Part shown: positions 55,181 to 64,000 of the stretch, piece after piece
Position numbering within the stretch: the stretch's first letter is position 1
Layout: each line of letters starts with the position of its first letter
Assembly (NCBI RefSeq): GCF_014646675.1
Contig: NZ_BMNS01000002.1
Location: 62,001-126,000 of the forward strand
DNA length: 64,000 nt
From: Lutibacter litoralis
Lineage (GTDB): Bacteria > Bacteroidota > Bacteroidia > Flavobacteriales > Flavobacteriaceae
Direction of reading: 5' to 3'
Program-made: the position numbers and the translations under genes
The notes under the pieces: model-generated
Told to the model about the DNA's origin: nothing
The model's input: the letters and a program-made list of their open reading frames with translations, nothing else
Databases searched by the model: none

Positions 55181-58100
55181 CTAAATTTCATTTTCGTTAC
55201 CATAATTGCCCTCTATGTTCCCGTCTATTGGTGTTGTTACCCATTTCGAAAATACACCAGAATATTTGGATTTACTTAAATTGAATAGCACTTGTAACTT
55301 GCTTATATCTTTTTCTGATTCAATAATATTATTTAAGGCAGATATCTCGTCCTCAAGATCTCTTCTTAATATCCAATAATCAGCTTCTTCTGATTCTAAT
55401 TCTTTTTGAGTTGTAATTATTTTGCAATCTTGAAAAGTATTGCCAATAAGTATATACATTATTGTATTTTCCTCTTCTAAATTCAACCATGCATATGCCC
55501 CCAAATAAAGTAATCCACTAGTAGCCTTTCTGCACATCACTTTAAGATTTATATCACCTTTTACAATTGGATATAAGAATTTTTTCTCAATATTTTCTTT
55601 GAAATTTGATTCAGCTTCAGAAACATCATATCCTAATGATTCATAATAGTGCAATGCCTTTATATGTGCCACCATATTTTCATTAAACTTATCATCATCA
55701 GACAAACTATCTCCGAATAACTTCTTTAAAGTATTTTCCTCATCTACTGAATATTGAGTTCGAATTGTTTCATATATTTCATCGGGAATATTTACATCCT
55801 TAATTTCTTTTGACTTAGCCCTTTCATCCTCTTCCTCAGATTCTTCATCTTTGTTTATAGATTTATTATTATCTTCTATTTCATCGACAACTTCATTTTC
55901 TACATTACCTTCAGAAGATTTATCATCCTCTATTTTTGTTGGTAACCATTCCTCAGGTAATTCAAAATTGTGCTCTAATAGATATTCAATAATTTCCCCT
56001 TCAGAATAAGCCAACAGAATATCCTCAAATGCTTTTTCTAATTTTTCATTTTTAAAATTAAGATAGGCGCATAACCATTTAAACATCTCAGCAGCTCTAA
56101 CTTCATTCCAAGCTCCTTTATAATACAAATTTGTATCCTGTTCAAAAAAGTTATAATTACTCTTTTCAATTTTAACAACACTATTAGAATATTCTAAACT
56201 AATTTTTTTAGATTGTTGAAAAGTTAAAGGTTGAATTTTATTAATTAATTCAGTCTCTTTTTCATTGTAATTATCTTGATTTATTAAAAATGCTAAATAT
56301 TTGGATCTATTGATAAGCCTTTGTTTAAACTCATTTCCTTTACCTGTGTTTACGGATTTAAAAATAAAATCTTCTTGACTAAGCTTCTTAACATTCAAAT
56401 ATGAGGCTAGTGGTTCAAAAGAAGCGTGAACAAGCCATTCGCTTTTTGAAATACTAAGTTCAAACCCTTTCTCTGGAATATATAAGTTTTGAATAGGCAC
56501 CCATTTATTAACTTGATTTAAAATAGTTCCGGTATTAATAAACTCTTTCAATATTGTTTCTTCTGAATCGGTGAGTACTTTATTAAGCAACTCTACTAAA
56601 ATTTCTACCACCTTATTCTTATATAAAAATGATAAATTTTCTTCACGTTTCAAAATAAGAATACAGGCAAATAAATCTAATTGCTGTTTAATACCTATTA
56701 ATTTAGATAGGTTCTCACCATCCTTAATAGCAACATCAGACAACTTTAGATCTGAAACAAGAGAATGGTCTTTTATTAATTCCGTCAAAGAATTATCGTA
56801 AAGATTAAAAGGATAGCATAATTTTCCTTCTAAATTCAAGACAACTTCATTGTTTGAACAGTATGTTGTTGCAAAACCTTTAATTTTAGTAATCCCACCG
56901 AACCAGCTATACTTCATTTCACTAAATATTAGCTCTCGAAAAGAATCTTCTTGAAATACTTTACTCCAAAATAAGTTATTCAATTCCTTTTCGAGAATTA
57001 ACTCAATATAAGGGATTTCTATATAGGGACTAACTTTATGCTGCCTTGACCATCCTGGAGCATTGTTTTTAATATTCTTGAAATCAGTATCTATTTGTTC
57101 TATAAGCCAATTTGGTAGATCCTTTCTATAACAAACTTCATGTTTTATGTATTTAAAAGAATCTTGGATACCAAATTTGAATAAAAATACTTTTAAATCA
57201 GAAAGTTTATCATGAATATTTATGTATTTTGAAGATAGAAAGGCTATTGAATTACTTTTAGACAACACTTGAAAATCAACTTTTGGTTTATAAGGCGAAC
57301 TAAGAATAATATTTGTACCAATATCAAAAGTTGTTTCATCTGAATCAAGCATTAAATAAATACTTCTTAGCATTTCATAATGTTCAGCACTCAAACTATT
57401 TTTCTGATGTAATTGAAATAAAATAGAAATAATTTCATAATGGGAAGCACTTAGAAGAGGTGAGTCCTGACTATCAATAACATATTCTAGGCAATGGGTA
57501 ATTACTCCAGTTTCATCAAAGCTGTTTAACCCCAAAGAAATAAAAAATATCGTCCAATCATCCAACTTATCATCTGAATATTCTACTGAAATTTGGTTTT
57601 GTGATTCGCATATATTCCATAATGATGAAATCACATCATCAAATTTGAGATAATGATTACTGAAAATTGCATCTTCAATTTTAATTATACCATCTTTTGT
57701 TAATACAGGGAATTTTGACAAGTCGCTTATCTCATCCTTTAATTGTTTTCTATAATCAAAAAGCAATCTTGTTGCCGGAATTATTGTTTCAGGATCAAGT
57801 GATTTTAAATTATATAAGAGGGACTCATTTATAAAATTTAAGTGATCATAATTACAGCCTAGATCAACAAATGTTTTTTTCCATTTAGACTTTGAAAGAT
57901 TGCCTTTTTCAACATATTTCTCTGATAAAAAATTGATTTCTATTTCTGGAAAATTTTTTAATAATTTTTCAATATCATTACTTTCAGTATATGCCTGAGA
58001 TAAAAAGCATTCATTGATTGCCTCTAACTCATTGCCCTTTGTTATAATGAACATTTCTCCAAGTTTTTCTTTTACAGCTGCTAATTCTGATTGTATTAGA

Positions 58101-61100
58101 TGTTCTTGATGTTCAAAAAAATATGTTAAAATATGATTTGTTGCATTAAATGCAGACTCTTTATTTATTAGGAATAATTTCTGTAAGTGTTTATTAATAA
58201 CATTTATCTTATTAACTATTTCATTAATGAAAAAGATTGAGACATTACTATCATTGTATTCCTTTACTCCTAAAGACTTCCATAAAGTATAGCTATTTTC
58301 TGCAACTAAGTATTCCTTTAAAATTAAGCGAAATTGACCGCTTGGTATACATTTTTCATTAATGAATTCTTCTAATTTTTCATTTGGAAAATAAAGTACT
58401 TCACCTTCAATTTTATTTACTAAGTTCTCATGAGAATCATAAAATTGAAAATACTTTAATCTTTCAATGTTTTCCGGTGATATTTTATTTCCATATCGCG
58501 CTAAATAGTTAAAAAATATAATTGAATTATTTTTATCTTCAATTAATCCATCAACTATACTACAATTAGGAATGATATAATCCACTAGAAATTTTGGACC
58601 AGAATATTCAAGTAAACTTAATTTTTCTAAATTTTCAATACCATTGCGTACTTTTTCATGTAGCACATGGATATCTAATAAACTTAATAATACTACTTCA
58701 TCTTCTGGAATTTCAAAAAATATCTCAGAAGCAACTCTTAATTCTTTATAAGAATCTAAGAATATTGCTTCATCTTTAAAACTTTCTAACTCATTATTTT
58801 TAATAAGAAATTCTAAAAAATTTAAGTTGTTTTCTGGTAGTTTTAGCCAATCTACTAAATCTTCAATTTGATTAACCAGATTCTCCAATGAAAATACAGT
58901 ACCTACTTCTTTGACTTTTATTAGATTTTTTAACAACTCTATAGATTTTAAGTTAGGATTGATTAAATTCTTCTCATCTCCATAAAGTTCCAAAAATAAT
59001 TTATCCCCAATTAGAATTGAAATCCCACTTTCATCTATAATTACATCAGATAAGAGGCATAGGTTATTATTTATGTCAGGTATAAAACATAACTCTGTTA
59101 TTGCCTGTTCAAAACCTTTATTAAAAGCGTCGAAAGTTGGACCATCCATATTTTCATACGGCGCTTTAATAACCTTTAAGCAGTAAAATCGTGAAGGGCC
59201 ATCTTCTTTCCAAATATCAATTGCCCAACTAAATTGATGATAACCAATCTGCTCAAATAAAAATATATTCCAAGCTTTTTTAGTTTTTATGGATTGTCGA
59301 TTTAGTATTGTAAGAAAATCAGCATTAACCAAATAAGGTAAATGATAATCATTTACGCTTGTTGGCAGATAAGTAAATAAAATACTCTCTTGCTCTTTAA
59401 GTTTAATGATCTTGTTATCATTGACTTTTGCTGCAAAAGAAATAGATACTTCATTCGCCTCTTTTAGCTTATTTGGAGTTGTGTTGTCATCTTGCAAAGA
59501 TTCTTTAACTTCTTCAGGAATAAAAACATCACTTTTTTTCCATATAATCCAAGAAGAATCAGTTTCTCCATTTATTAATAAATCAGTAAGGTGTGAATTT
59601 TTCTCAACTCTTTTTTCAATGCTTAATTTCCCATTTCCTCCCTCCAATTCAATTTTTGCTATATTTCTTAAAAATAGAGAAAAACGAGGTTGCTGGAATA
59701 TCTTATATGCATCCTCTTCTACCTTTTTTGGGTTAATTTCTCTATTTTTTTTTAATTCAAGAAGAAATGATGTTGAATCCTGATGAAAAGAAATATTTCT
59801 TGAAATCTGTGTTGGTATTCTATATTTTTGTAACCAAATTGGCTGAATTTCCCATGGTATATTTTCTATTCCCCAATTTGTTTTCTTGTGAAAAATGTGA
59901 TCCTTAGAAAATTCAAAAGTATATCCTCCTGAAATTATGGCAACCTTATCTGAAACGATAAAGACAGCCTTAAATCCTATTCCTTTATAACCAGTTTTTT
60001 TAATGTTTTTAGATTTTTCAGGACTTGAATAACCAATACTTGTAATAGACTCTACATCTTGTTTAGAAAAAGGTGTACCATTGTGATTAACAATAATATG
60101 TCCAAATTTAAATTTAAACTTTAGGTCAACCGAATTATCCTCAGAGCCTGAATCATCGGCATTTTGAATTAATTCAAAAATAAAGCGTTCATCCTCTTCG
60201 TATGCGTCTTCAGTTACTTTTTTTATGGCATTTGCTTGATTACGTGCGACACGTTCATTGGGAGCAGTATCTTTAAATATTTGCTTGACTAAAGCTTCTT
60301 TTTTTAGTCTTTCTAAAATCAAGTGGCTTACTTTTCCAAATGATTGACTTCTAAAATAAAGTGGAACCTTCTTTGCAAACTCTTCATTTGAATTTATTTC
60401 CGCTTCAAATTGATAATATTCTCCTTCTTCAAGATTGAATAATCTTCCTGAAAACGCATTAGATATGCCACCTTCAATTTCAGTTCCTTCTATATGTGGA
60501 AAGTAAAGTAAATCACCATTTAAATCCCTTAAGTCAATAAATGAACATGTTTTTCCATTGTTACTTTTTTTAAACTGACCCATAAAGCTAAAGGTGTCCA
60601 TTCGCCAATAATCTTTAAGGTCATTTTCTATTTGAATTGAAGTTTTTAATTCAGGTTCAACTGTCTTTTTTATTGGTTTTTTTATAATTCTACGACGTTT
60701 TTTAAAATTATTTGCCCCTTCAATATTTTCTTGATCTGATATAATTTTTTTTGGCCGCTCAAATTGTTTTAAATCAATTGTTTTACCCGTTGCTTTAGGT
60801 CTGGATACTTTTTTATATTCAGTTTCTATTTTTAATCTTGATTCTCCTTCAGATTTTATGTTCTTGAATTCTTGTGCAAGTAATCTTAATTCAGCCACGC
60901 TTATTTTTATATCATCATCAATTATAACTTCATAACCAAGATCTTTTAAAAAATGAACGGCTTTCTTTAATGATACATTGTGATCTTTTAAAAAATCATT
61001 GAGGTGGACTTTTTTTATATCTAATGACTGTTCTGATTGCTTTAGAGAGTTTGTACTTTCAACCACACTCGATTTTGGCTCTATATTAATTTTACCAACT

Positions 61101-61435
61101 GGTTTAATTTCTAATCTTTCAGTTTTCGCCTTAACAACAACGTGTTTACTGTATTCCGCAATCCTCAGTTTTTCTTGCTCTTCATCTAACGCTAAACTGA
61201 GCGCTTCCTTTTCTTTTCTTCTTACTTCATTTATTTCTTTTGTTGCTGCCTTTTTACTTCTGTCAATATGAAAACCATCGATTAATATTTGATACTCTTC
61301 CAGGGATATTTTTGTAGTTGGTCTTGCTTCAATTTCAAAACCCTTAGTAGCTAAATACTCAATGGCTTTATCCAATGAGATATTTAATTCTCTTAATACT
61401 TTGTTTAAACGGATGGTTTTATCAGAGTTTGACAT
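55181..61435 (-). CDS. InfB-like N-terminus fused to a sacsin/Hsp90-type GHKL ATPase, giant protein
   Basis: 2084 residues. Two IF-2 N-terminal (IF2_N) repeats: residues 8-55 (RLNKVLRELNISLDKAIEYL, then ARPTTKISLEEYQIL) and 143-190 (HLNDFLKDHNVSLKKAVHFL). Beyond the repeat, residues 55-120 (DRSKKAATKE, RRKEKEALSL, VKAKTERLEIKPVGKINIE) also resemble the linker of flavobacterial InfB. A basic stretch KKRRRIIKKPIKK (245-257) and an OB-like part (280-360) follow. The GHKL ATPase lies at about 390-520: FIFELIQNADDSG (418-430, N-box) and KTGYKGIGFKAVF (480-492, G-box), as in sacsin. A long helical region and a very acidic stretch lead to a conserved-looking C-terminus (from about 1935) of unknown role. 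It starts 12 bases after the DUF3883 gene. No GTPase domain, so it is not IF-2 itself. Confidence 0.85.
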   Translation of the reverse strand: MSNSDKTIRLNKVLRELNISLDKAIEYLATKGFEIEARPTTKISLEEYQILIDGFHIDRSKKAATKEINEVRRKEKEALSLALDEEQEKLRIAEYSKHVVVKAKTERLEIKPVGKINIEPKSSVVESTNSLKQSEQSLDIKKVHLNDFLKDHNVSLKKAVHFLKDLGYEVIIDDDIKISVAELRLLAQEFKNIKSEGESRLKIETEYKKVSRPKATGKTIDLKQFERPKKIISDQENIEGANNFKKRRRIIKKPIKKTVEPELKTSIQIENDLKDYWRMDTFSFMGQFKKSNNGKTCSFIDLRDLNGDLLYFPHIEGTEIEGGISNAFSGRLFNLEEGEYYQFEAEINSNEEFAKKVPLYFRSQSFGKVSHLILERLKKEALVKQIFKDTAPNERVARNQANAIKKVTEDAYEEDERFIFELIQNADDSGSEDNSVDLKFKFKFGHIIVNHNGTPFSKQDVESITSIGYSSPEKSKNIKKTGYKGIGFKAVFIVSDKVAIISGGYTFEFSKDHIFHKKTNWGIENIPWEIQPIWLQKYRIPTQISRNISFHQDSTSFLLELKKNREINPKKVEEDAYKIFQQPRFSLFLRNIAKIELEGGNGKLSIEKRVEKNSHLTDLLINGETDSSWIIWKKSDVFIPEEVKESLQDDNTTPNKLKEANEVSISFAAKVNDNKIIKLKEQESILFTYLPTSVNDYHLPYLVNADFLTILNRQSIKTKKAWNIFLFEQIGYHQFSWAIDIWKEDGPSRFYCLKVIKAPYENMDGPTFDAFNKGFEQAITELCFIPDINNNLCLLSDVIIDESGISILIGDKLFLELYGDEKNLINPNLKSIELLKNLIKVKEVGTVFSLENLVNQIEDLVDWLKLPENNLNFLEFLIKNNELESFKDEAIFLDSYKELRVASEIFFEIPEDEVVLLSLLDIHVLHEKVRNGIENLEKLSLLEYSGPKFLVDYIIPNCSIVDGLIEDKNNSIIFFNYLARYGNKISPENIERLKYFQFYDSHENLVNKIEGEVLYFPNEKLEEFINEKCIPSGQFRLILKEYLVAENSYTLWKSLGVKEYNDSNVSIFFINEIVNKINVINKHLQKLFLINKESAFNATNHILTYFFEHQEHLIQSELAAVKEKLGEMFIITKGNELEAINECFLSQAYTESNDIEKLLKNFPEIEINFLSEKYVEKGNLSKSKWKKTFVDLGCNYDHLNFINESLLYNLKSLDPETIIPATRLLFDYRKQLKDEISDLSKFPVLTKDGIIKIEDAIFSNHYLKFDDVISSLWNICESQNQISVEYSDDKLDDWTIFFISLGLNSFDETGVITHCLEYVIDSQDSPLLSASHYEIISILFQLHQKNSLSAEHYEMLRSIYLMLDSDETTFDIGTNIILSSPYKPKVDFQVLSKSNSIAFLSSKYINIHDKLSDLKVFLFKFGIQDSFKYIKHEVCYRKDLPNWLIEQIDTDFKNIKNNAPGWSRQHKVSPYIEIPYIELILEKELNNLFWSKVFQEDSFRELIFSEMKYSWFGGITKIKGFATTYCSNNEVVLNLEGKLCYPFNLYDNSLTELIKDHSLVSDLKLSDVAIKDGENLSKLIGIKQQLDLFACILILKREENLSFLYKNKVVEILVELLNKVLTDSEETILKEFINTGTILNQVNKWVPIQNLYIPEKGFELSISKSEWLVHASFEPLASYLNVKKLSQEDFIFKSVNTGKGNEFKQRLINRSKYLAFLINQDNYNEKETELINKIQPLTFQQSKKISLEYSNSVVKIEKSNYNFFEQDTNLYYKGAWNEVRAAEMFKWLCAYLNFKNEKLEKAFEDILLAYSEGEIIEYLLEHNFELPEEWLPTKIEDDKSSEGNVENEVVDEIEDNNKSINKDEESEEEDERAKSKEIKDVNIPDEIYETIRTQYSVDEENTLKKLFGDSLSDDDKFNENMVAHIKALHYYESLGYDVSEAESNFKENIEKKFLYPIVKGDINLKVMCRKATSGLLYLGAYAWLNLEEENTIMYILIGNTFQDCKIITTQKELESEEADYWILRRDLEDEISALNNIIESEKDISKLQVLFNLSKSKYSGVFSKWVTTPIDGNIEGNYGNENEI

Positions 61436-61447
61436 AGTAATATTTTT

Positions 61448-64000
61448 TTATTCATTTTCTTTTTTTAATTTCAATGTAATTATATAATCTGCAGGAGTTG
61501 CATAAAAGAATTTATTATTCTCAAAATCAATATCCTCTTTAAAATAATCTTCAAGTATGTGTATTTTATCATCCAGCACTAATGCTATTTCGAAATCTTT
61601 CCCTCTTTTTATTCCTTCTTCCTTTTCTGACTGGCTTAAATGAAAATATGAGCCGTTAAATGATTTTACTTCTAGATATTTCCAACTAGCGCTATTAACA
61701 GGTTTATATCTTATATCATAATGTTTGTTGTCTGATTTATCAGAAGTATTTGAAAAACTTGATACCCATTCGACCTCAACAACATCTTCACTATCCATTA
61801 AAGAATTATATACGCGCTCCTCTGCTTTTTTACCTGCCTTTTTATTGCGTTTTGTATCTTTATCACTATGATTCCAGCCGCCTCGTTTAACACCTTTATT
61901 AGTTGGTGCCTTAGGAACTATTTTAGAAGAGCTACTATAAATGATTTCTCCAGTTATTTTTTCAGTAGGGTTATCATCTAATTCAATATCGGTACTTTCT
62001 TGGTTCTCAACTTCCAAAGCTAATTTTAGTTTAGCTACATTCCCTTTAAAATATAGTAAACTTCTAATCTGTGGGTCTTCAATTTCAGCTTCTTCTATTT
62101 TGTTTTCATTAAGAATTTCTTGATTTTCTGGCTGCAATAAGATTATGGTGGTTTGTTCTTCTAACAACTCTATATCAAAAATTCTTTTTACCTCTGCTTT
62201 TAAGAATTGTAAATAATTTACTTCCAGCTCAAATCTATGCTCAAATAACAGATTCTCTATTTCTTTCGAGTTAATGATATCTTCATATTTCTCCTGAAAA
62301 TTAATAAGATTCTTTTGCTTTTTTGGATTTGCATTTAATTCCTCCCATAAGCACGAATCAAAATATTTTTTGTTATCTCTAATTGTAGTCTCAAAATTGC
62401 TTTTGTGATAATTGATTGCTCCATTAGATAATGGAGCAAAAACTTCAGTTAGCGGAATTTTAAAATGCTCAGTAATATCCTTTAAAAAATCAACACCTTC
62501 AATAGAATCTAAATTTTCAAAATCGATATTGAGATACTTTTTTGAAACCTCAAAGCCTAAATCTGTAGCTATTTTGTTTGATAATTCAGTTGAATCACTC
62601 AGATTCTCGGGAAAATCAACATCCCAAAATTGATATATCTTTCTCCAAAAATCAATTTCACTACTGGAAATTCCTAATAACTCTTGTGCTAATGAAAAAG
62701 ATTCAATTAACGATTTTACATCTATTAAGTATTTGGAATCTCTTAAGCTTTTCCTATCCTTAAAAATGGCTCTATAATCATCTTTATGATCATTCACTTT
62801 AAAAATCATACATAAAATTTCGGCAAAAGCCTCACAAACTGATGGAGTGTCTTTTAAGTTCTCTAATGTGCTATTTTGTTCAACACATAAATAATACCCT
62901 TTATCATTTGGTTGGGGTAAAAATTCACCAGGTAGTAATTGTTTTTCTTCTCCATTTTCAATTTCATACATCAAAGATGAAACTATATTAATTTTATTAT
63001 ATTTTAAATCGTGTGCTTGTGATTTTTCTATAGAATTTTTTATTGAACTTAATCGATATGCTAATATAAAAGGTTTAGTTTTATTAAACCAAGCTTCAAA
63101 TTCCGAAAAAACGTTGCTTTGAACAATTGTTTCTTCTTTAATTTTCAGTTGAACATCTTTAAATGTTTTGACTCCAAAATATTTAGAAATTTGACTTTCA
63201 CCAGCTCTTTTTGGAAAATCAAACATCCAAAATTCTTCAGAAATTTTAGACGGTAATGTAGAATTATCACTGTAATAAACCTTATTTATATTTTTATATT
63301 CTTTTATATTTTTATTTTTTGCTAATAACTTATATTCTTTATCAATCATACTAAAATCAACATCTTCCTTTGTTTTAAAATATTTAAAAGCCAAATTATA
63401 AACTTTTCGAGCATATTTTCCCTCTAGATCTGTTTCTGGCAAGTCTTTTATAATTTGAAAAACATCTTCAACGCCTAAATCATTAAACGTTAAACTAATT
63501 TGAAGTTGGTTTAATATTGTAATAATATCGCTTTCTAGTATACCTAGTTTTTTAAATACTCTATGTTCAAAATCAATAGCATCGTATCCAAGTTCTTTAG
63601 GGAATTCTGAATCAACAATAAATTGCTTATTAATTTTGTTGAGGTATAATTCTTTTATTTGATAATAAATATAGGATGGTTTGTAGTTTATAGGTGTAGT
63701 TTTTGTATTGTACTTATAACTGAAATTGTCATCATTTTCGAAATTTAATTGCCTTAGTAAATCGGGATCCTTTAGTATCCAAGCTATTAAAATCTCAATT
63801 GAAAATTGAGTATTTTCAACAAGACTGTTGAAATTTAAAATCTCAGTAACTTGATATTCTTTATGTGATTTATTTTCTGGCCAATGCGTATTGTTAAATA
63901 CAAATTTTGTGAATTGATTTTCTTCATATCTATCCAAATAATTCCTAACCTGATTCTTTCTAGTAATTCTATTGACGCCTAGCCAGATAAAAAAGTTTTC
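61448..64000 (-). CDS. Sacsin-like protein with C-terminal DUF3883 nuclease-like domain (cut by right window edge)
   Basis: At least 850 residues in the window. The frame stays open to position 64000: before the TTG at 63935-63937 it reads NFFIWLGVNRITRKNQVRN, natural-looking protein, so the start lies outside and the TTG is not trusted. The visible middle part is helical and resembles the scaffold regions of sacsin-type proteins; the ATPase head may lie beyond the edge. The last about 130 residues form a DUF3883 domain: GKKAEERVYNSL, then HYDIRYKP and WKYLEVKSFNGSYFHLSQSE, with the D and E-x-K spacing of PD-(D/E)xK-like folds. The gene is first of the visible four-gene operon, 12 bases before the next. 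Possible role: nucleic acid-targeting effector. Confidence 0.78.
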   Translation of the reverse strand, partial: ENFFIWLGVNRITRKNQVRNYLDRYEENQFTKFVFNNTHWPENKSHKEYQVTEILNFNSLVENTQFSIEILIAWILKDPDLLRQLNFENDDNFSYKYNTKTTPINYKPSYIYYQIKELYLNKINKQFIVDSEFPKELGYDAIDFEHRVFKKLGILESDIITILNQLQISLTFNDLGVEDVFQIIKDLPETDLEGKYARKVYNLAFKYFKTKEDVDFSMIDKEYKLLAKNKNIKEYKNINKVYYSDNSTLPSKISEEFWMFDFPKRAGESQISKYFGVKTFKDVQLKIKEETIVQSNVFSEFEAWFNKTKPFILAYRLSSIKNSIEKSQAHDLKYNKINIVSSLMYEIENGEEKQLLPGEFLPQPNDKGYYLCVEQNSTLENLKDTPSVCEAFAEILCMIFKVNDHKDDYRAIFKDRKSLRDSKYLIDVKSLIESFSLAQELLGISSSEIDFWRKIYQFWDVDFPENLSDSTELSNKIATDLGFEVSKKYLNIDFENLDSIEGVDFLKDITEHFKIPLTEVFAPLSNGAINYHKSNFETTIRDNKKYFDSCLWEELNANPKKQKNLINFQEKYEDIINSKEIENLLFEHRFELEVNYLQFLKAEVKRIFDIELLEEQTTIILLQPENQEILNENKIEEAEIEDPQIRSLLYFKGNVAKLKLALEVENQESTDIELDDNPTEKITGEIIYSSSSKIVPKAPTNKGVKRGGWNHSDKDTKRNKKAGKKAEERVYNSLMDSEDVVEVEWVSSFSNTSDKSDNKHYDIRYKPVNSASWKYLEVKSFNGSYFHLSQSEKEEGIKRGKDFEIALVLDDKIHILEDYFKEDIDFENNKFFYATPADYIITLKLKKENE

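Noticed and set aside
55181-61435. Translation initiation factor IF-2 itself
   Set aside because: Only the N-terminal part resembles InfB; the GTP-binding domain and the other IF-2 domains are missing and the rest is a sacsin-type ATPase.
63935-63937. TTG as true start of the DUF3883 gene
   Set aside because: The frame continues with natural protein to the window end; the start is most likely outside.
44930-64000. Integrase, transposase or prophage structural genes in the island
   Set aside because: None of the proteins shows integrase (R..H-R-Y), transposase DDE or phage structural motifs. The island call rests on ssrA and gene content only.
1-64000. CRISPR array
   Set aside because: No regularly spaced direct repeats of 25-40 bases with unique spacers, and no Cas proteins, were seen.

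Overview
The window looks like chromosomal DNA of a marine-type Flavobacteriaceae (Bacteroidota). The evidence is strong AT-richness, no usable Shine-Dalgarno sites, repeated TAnnTTTG promoter elements (the Bacteroidota -7 box), a primary sigma factor of only 287 residues, the type IX secretion protein PorT, an XrtF exosortase, a tmRNA tag ending in YALAA and a B12-dependent ribonucleotide reductase. Genus cannot be fixed by reading alone.

Positions 1 to about 44500 are core genome on both strands: a mevalonate-pathway gene cut by the left edge, a LytS/LytT two-component pair, a broken esterase gene, thiamine pyrophosphokinase, lysS with a likely small RNA in front of it, an XrtF pair, purH, the complete rod-shape operon mreB-mreC-mreD-pbp2-rodA, a proS/tRNA-Glu/rpsT strand, menG-porT, a BamA-like assembly protein, fba, accD, rpsO, pnp, the sigma factor, rpe, a complete molybdate transport operon, the B12-dependent reductase, and a small regulon (membrane protein, winged-helix regulator, creD) with two matching operator-like palindromes.

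At 44533-44923 lies ssrA (tmRNA), a classic integration site. Everything to its right, up to the window end, is accessory and lies on the minus strand. Two cassettes are visible. Next to ssrA is a three-gene cassette with ATGA overlaps: a STAS-like plus GHKL ATPase protein, a DUF4325 STAS-like protein and a one-helix membrane protein. Beyond it is a tightly packed operon of four genes: a sacsin-type protein ending in a DUF3883 nuclease-like domain (cut by the right edge), a 2084-residue protein joining an InfB (IF-2)-like N-terminus to a sacsin/Hsp90-type ATPase, a UPF1-like SF1 helicase, and a 1993-residue DEAD/DEAH helicase with zinc clusters, an MZB/DUF1998 region and a nuclease-like C-terminus.

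This four-gene operon is the best candidate for an undescribed system, probably anti-phage defence. It shares helicase/DUF1998 logic with Druantia and DISARM but combines it with an IF-2-like decoy or docking module and an SF1 helicase. Function is inferred from architecture and location only.
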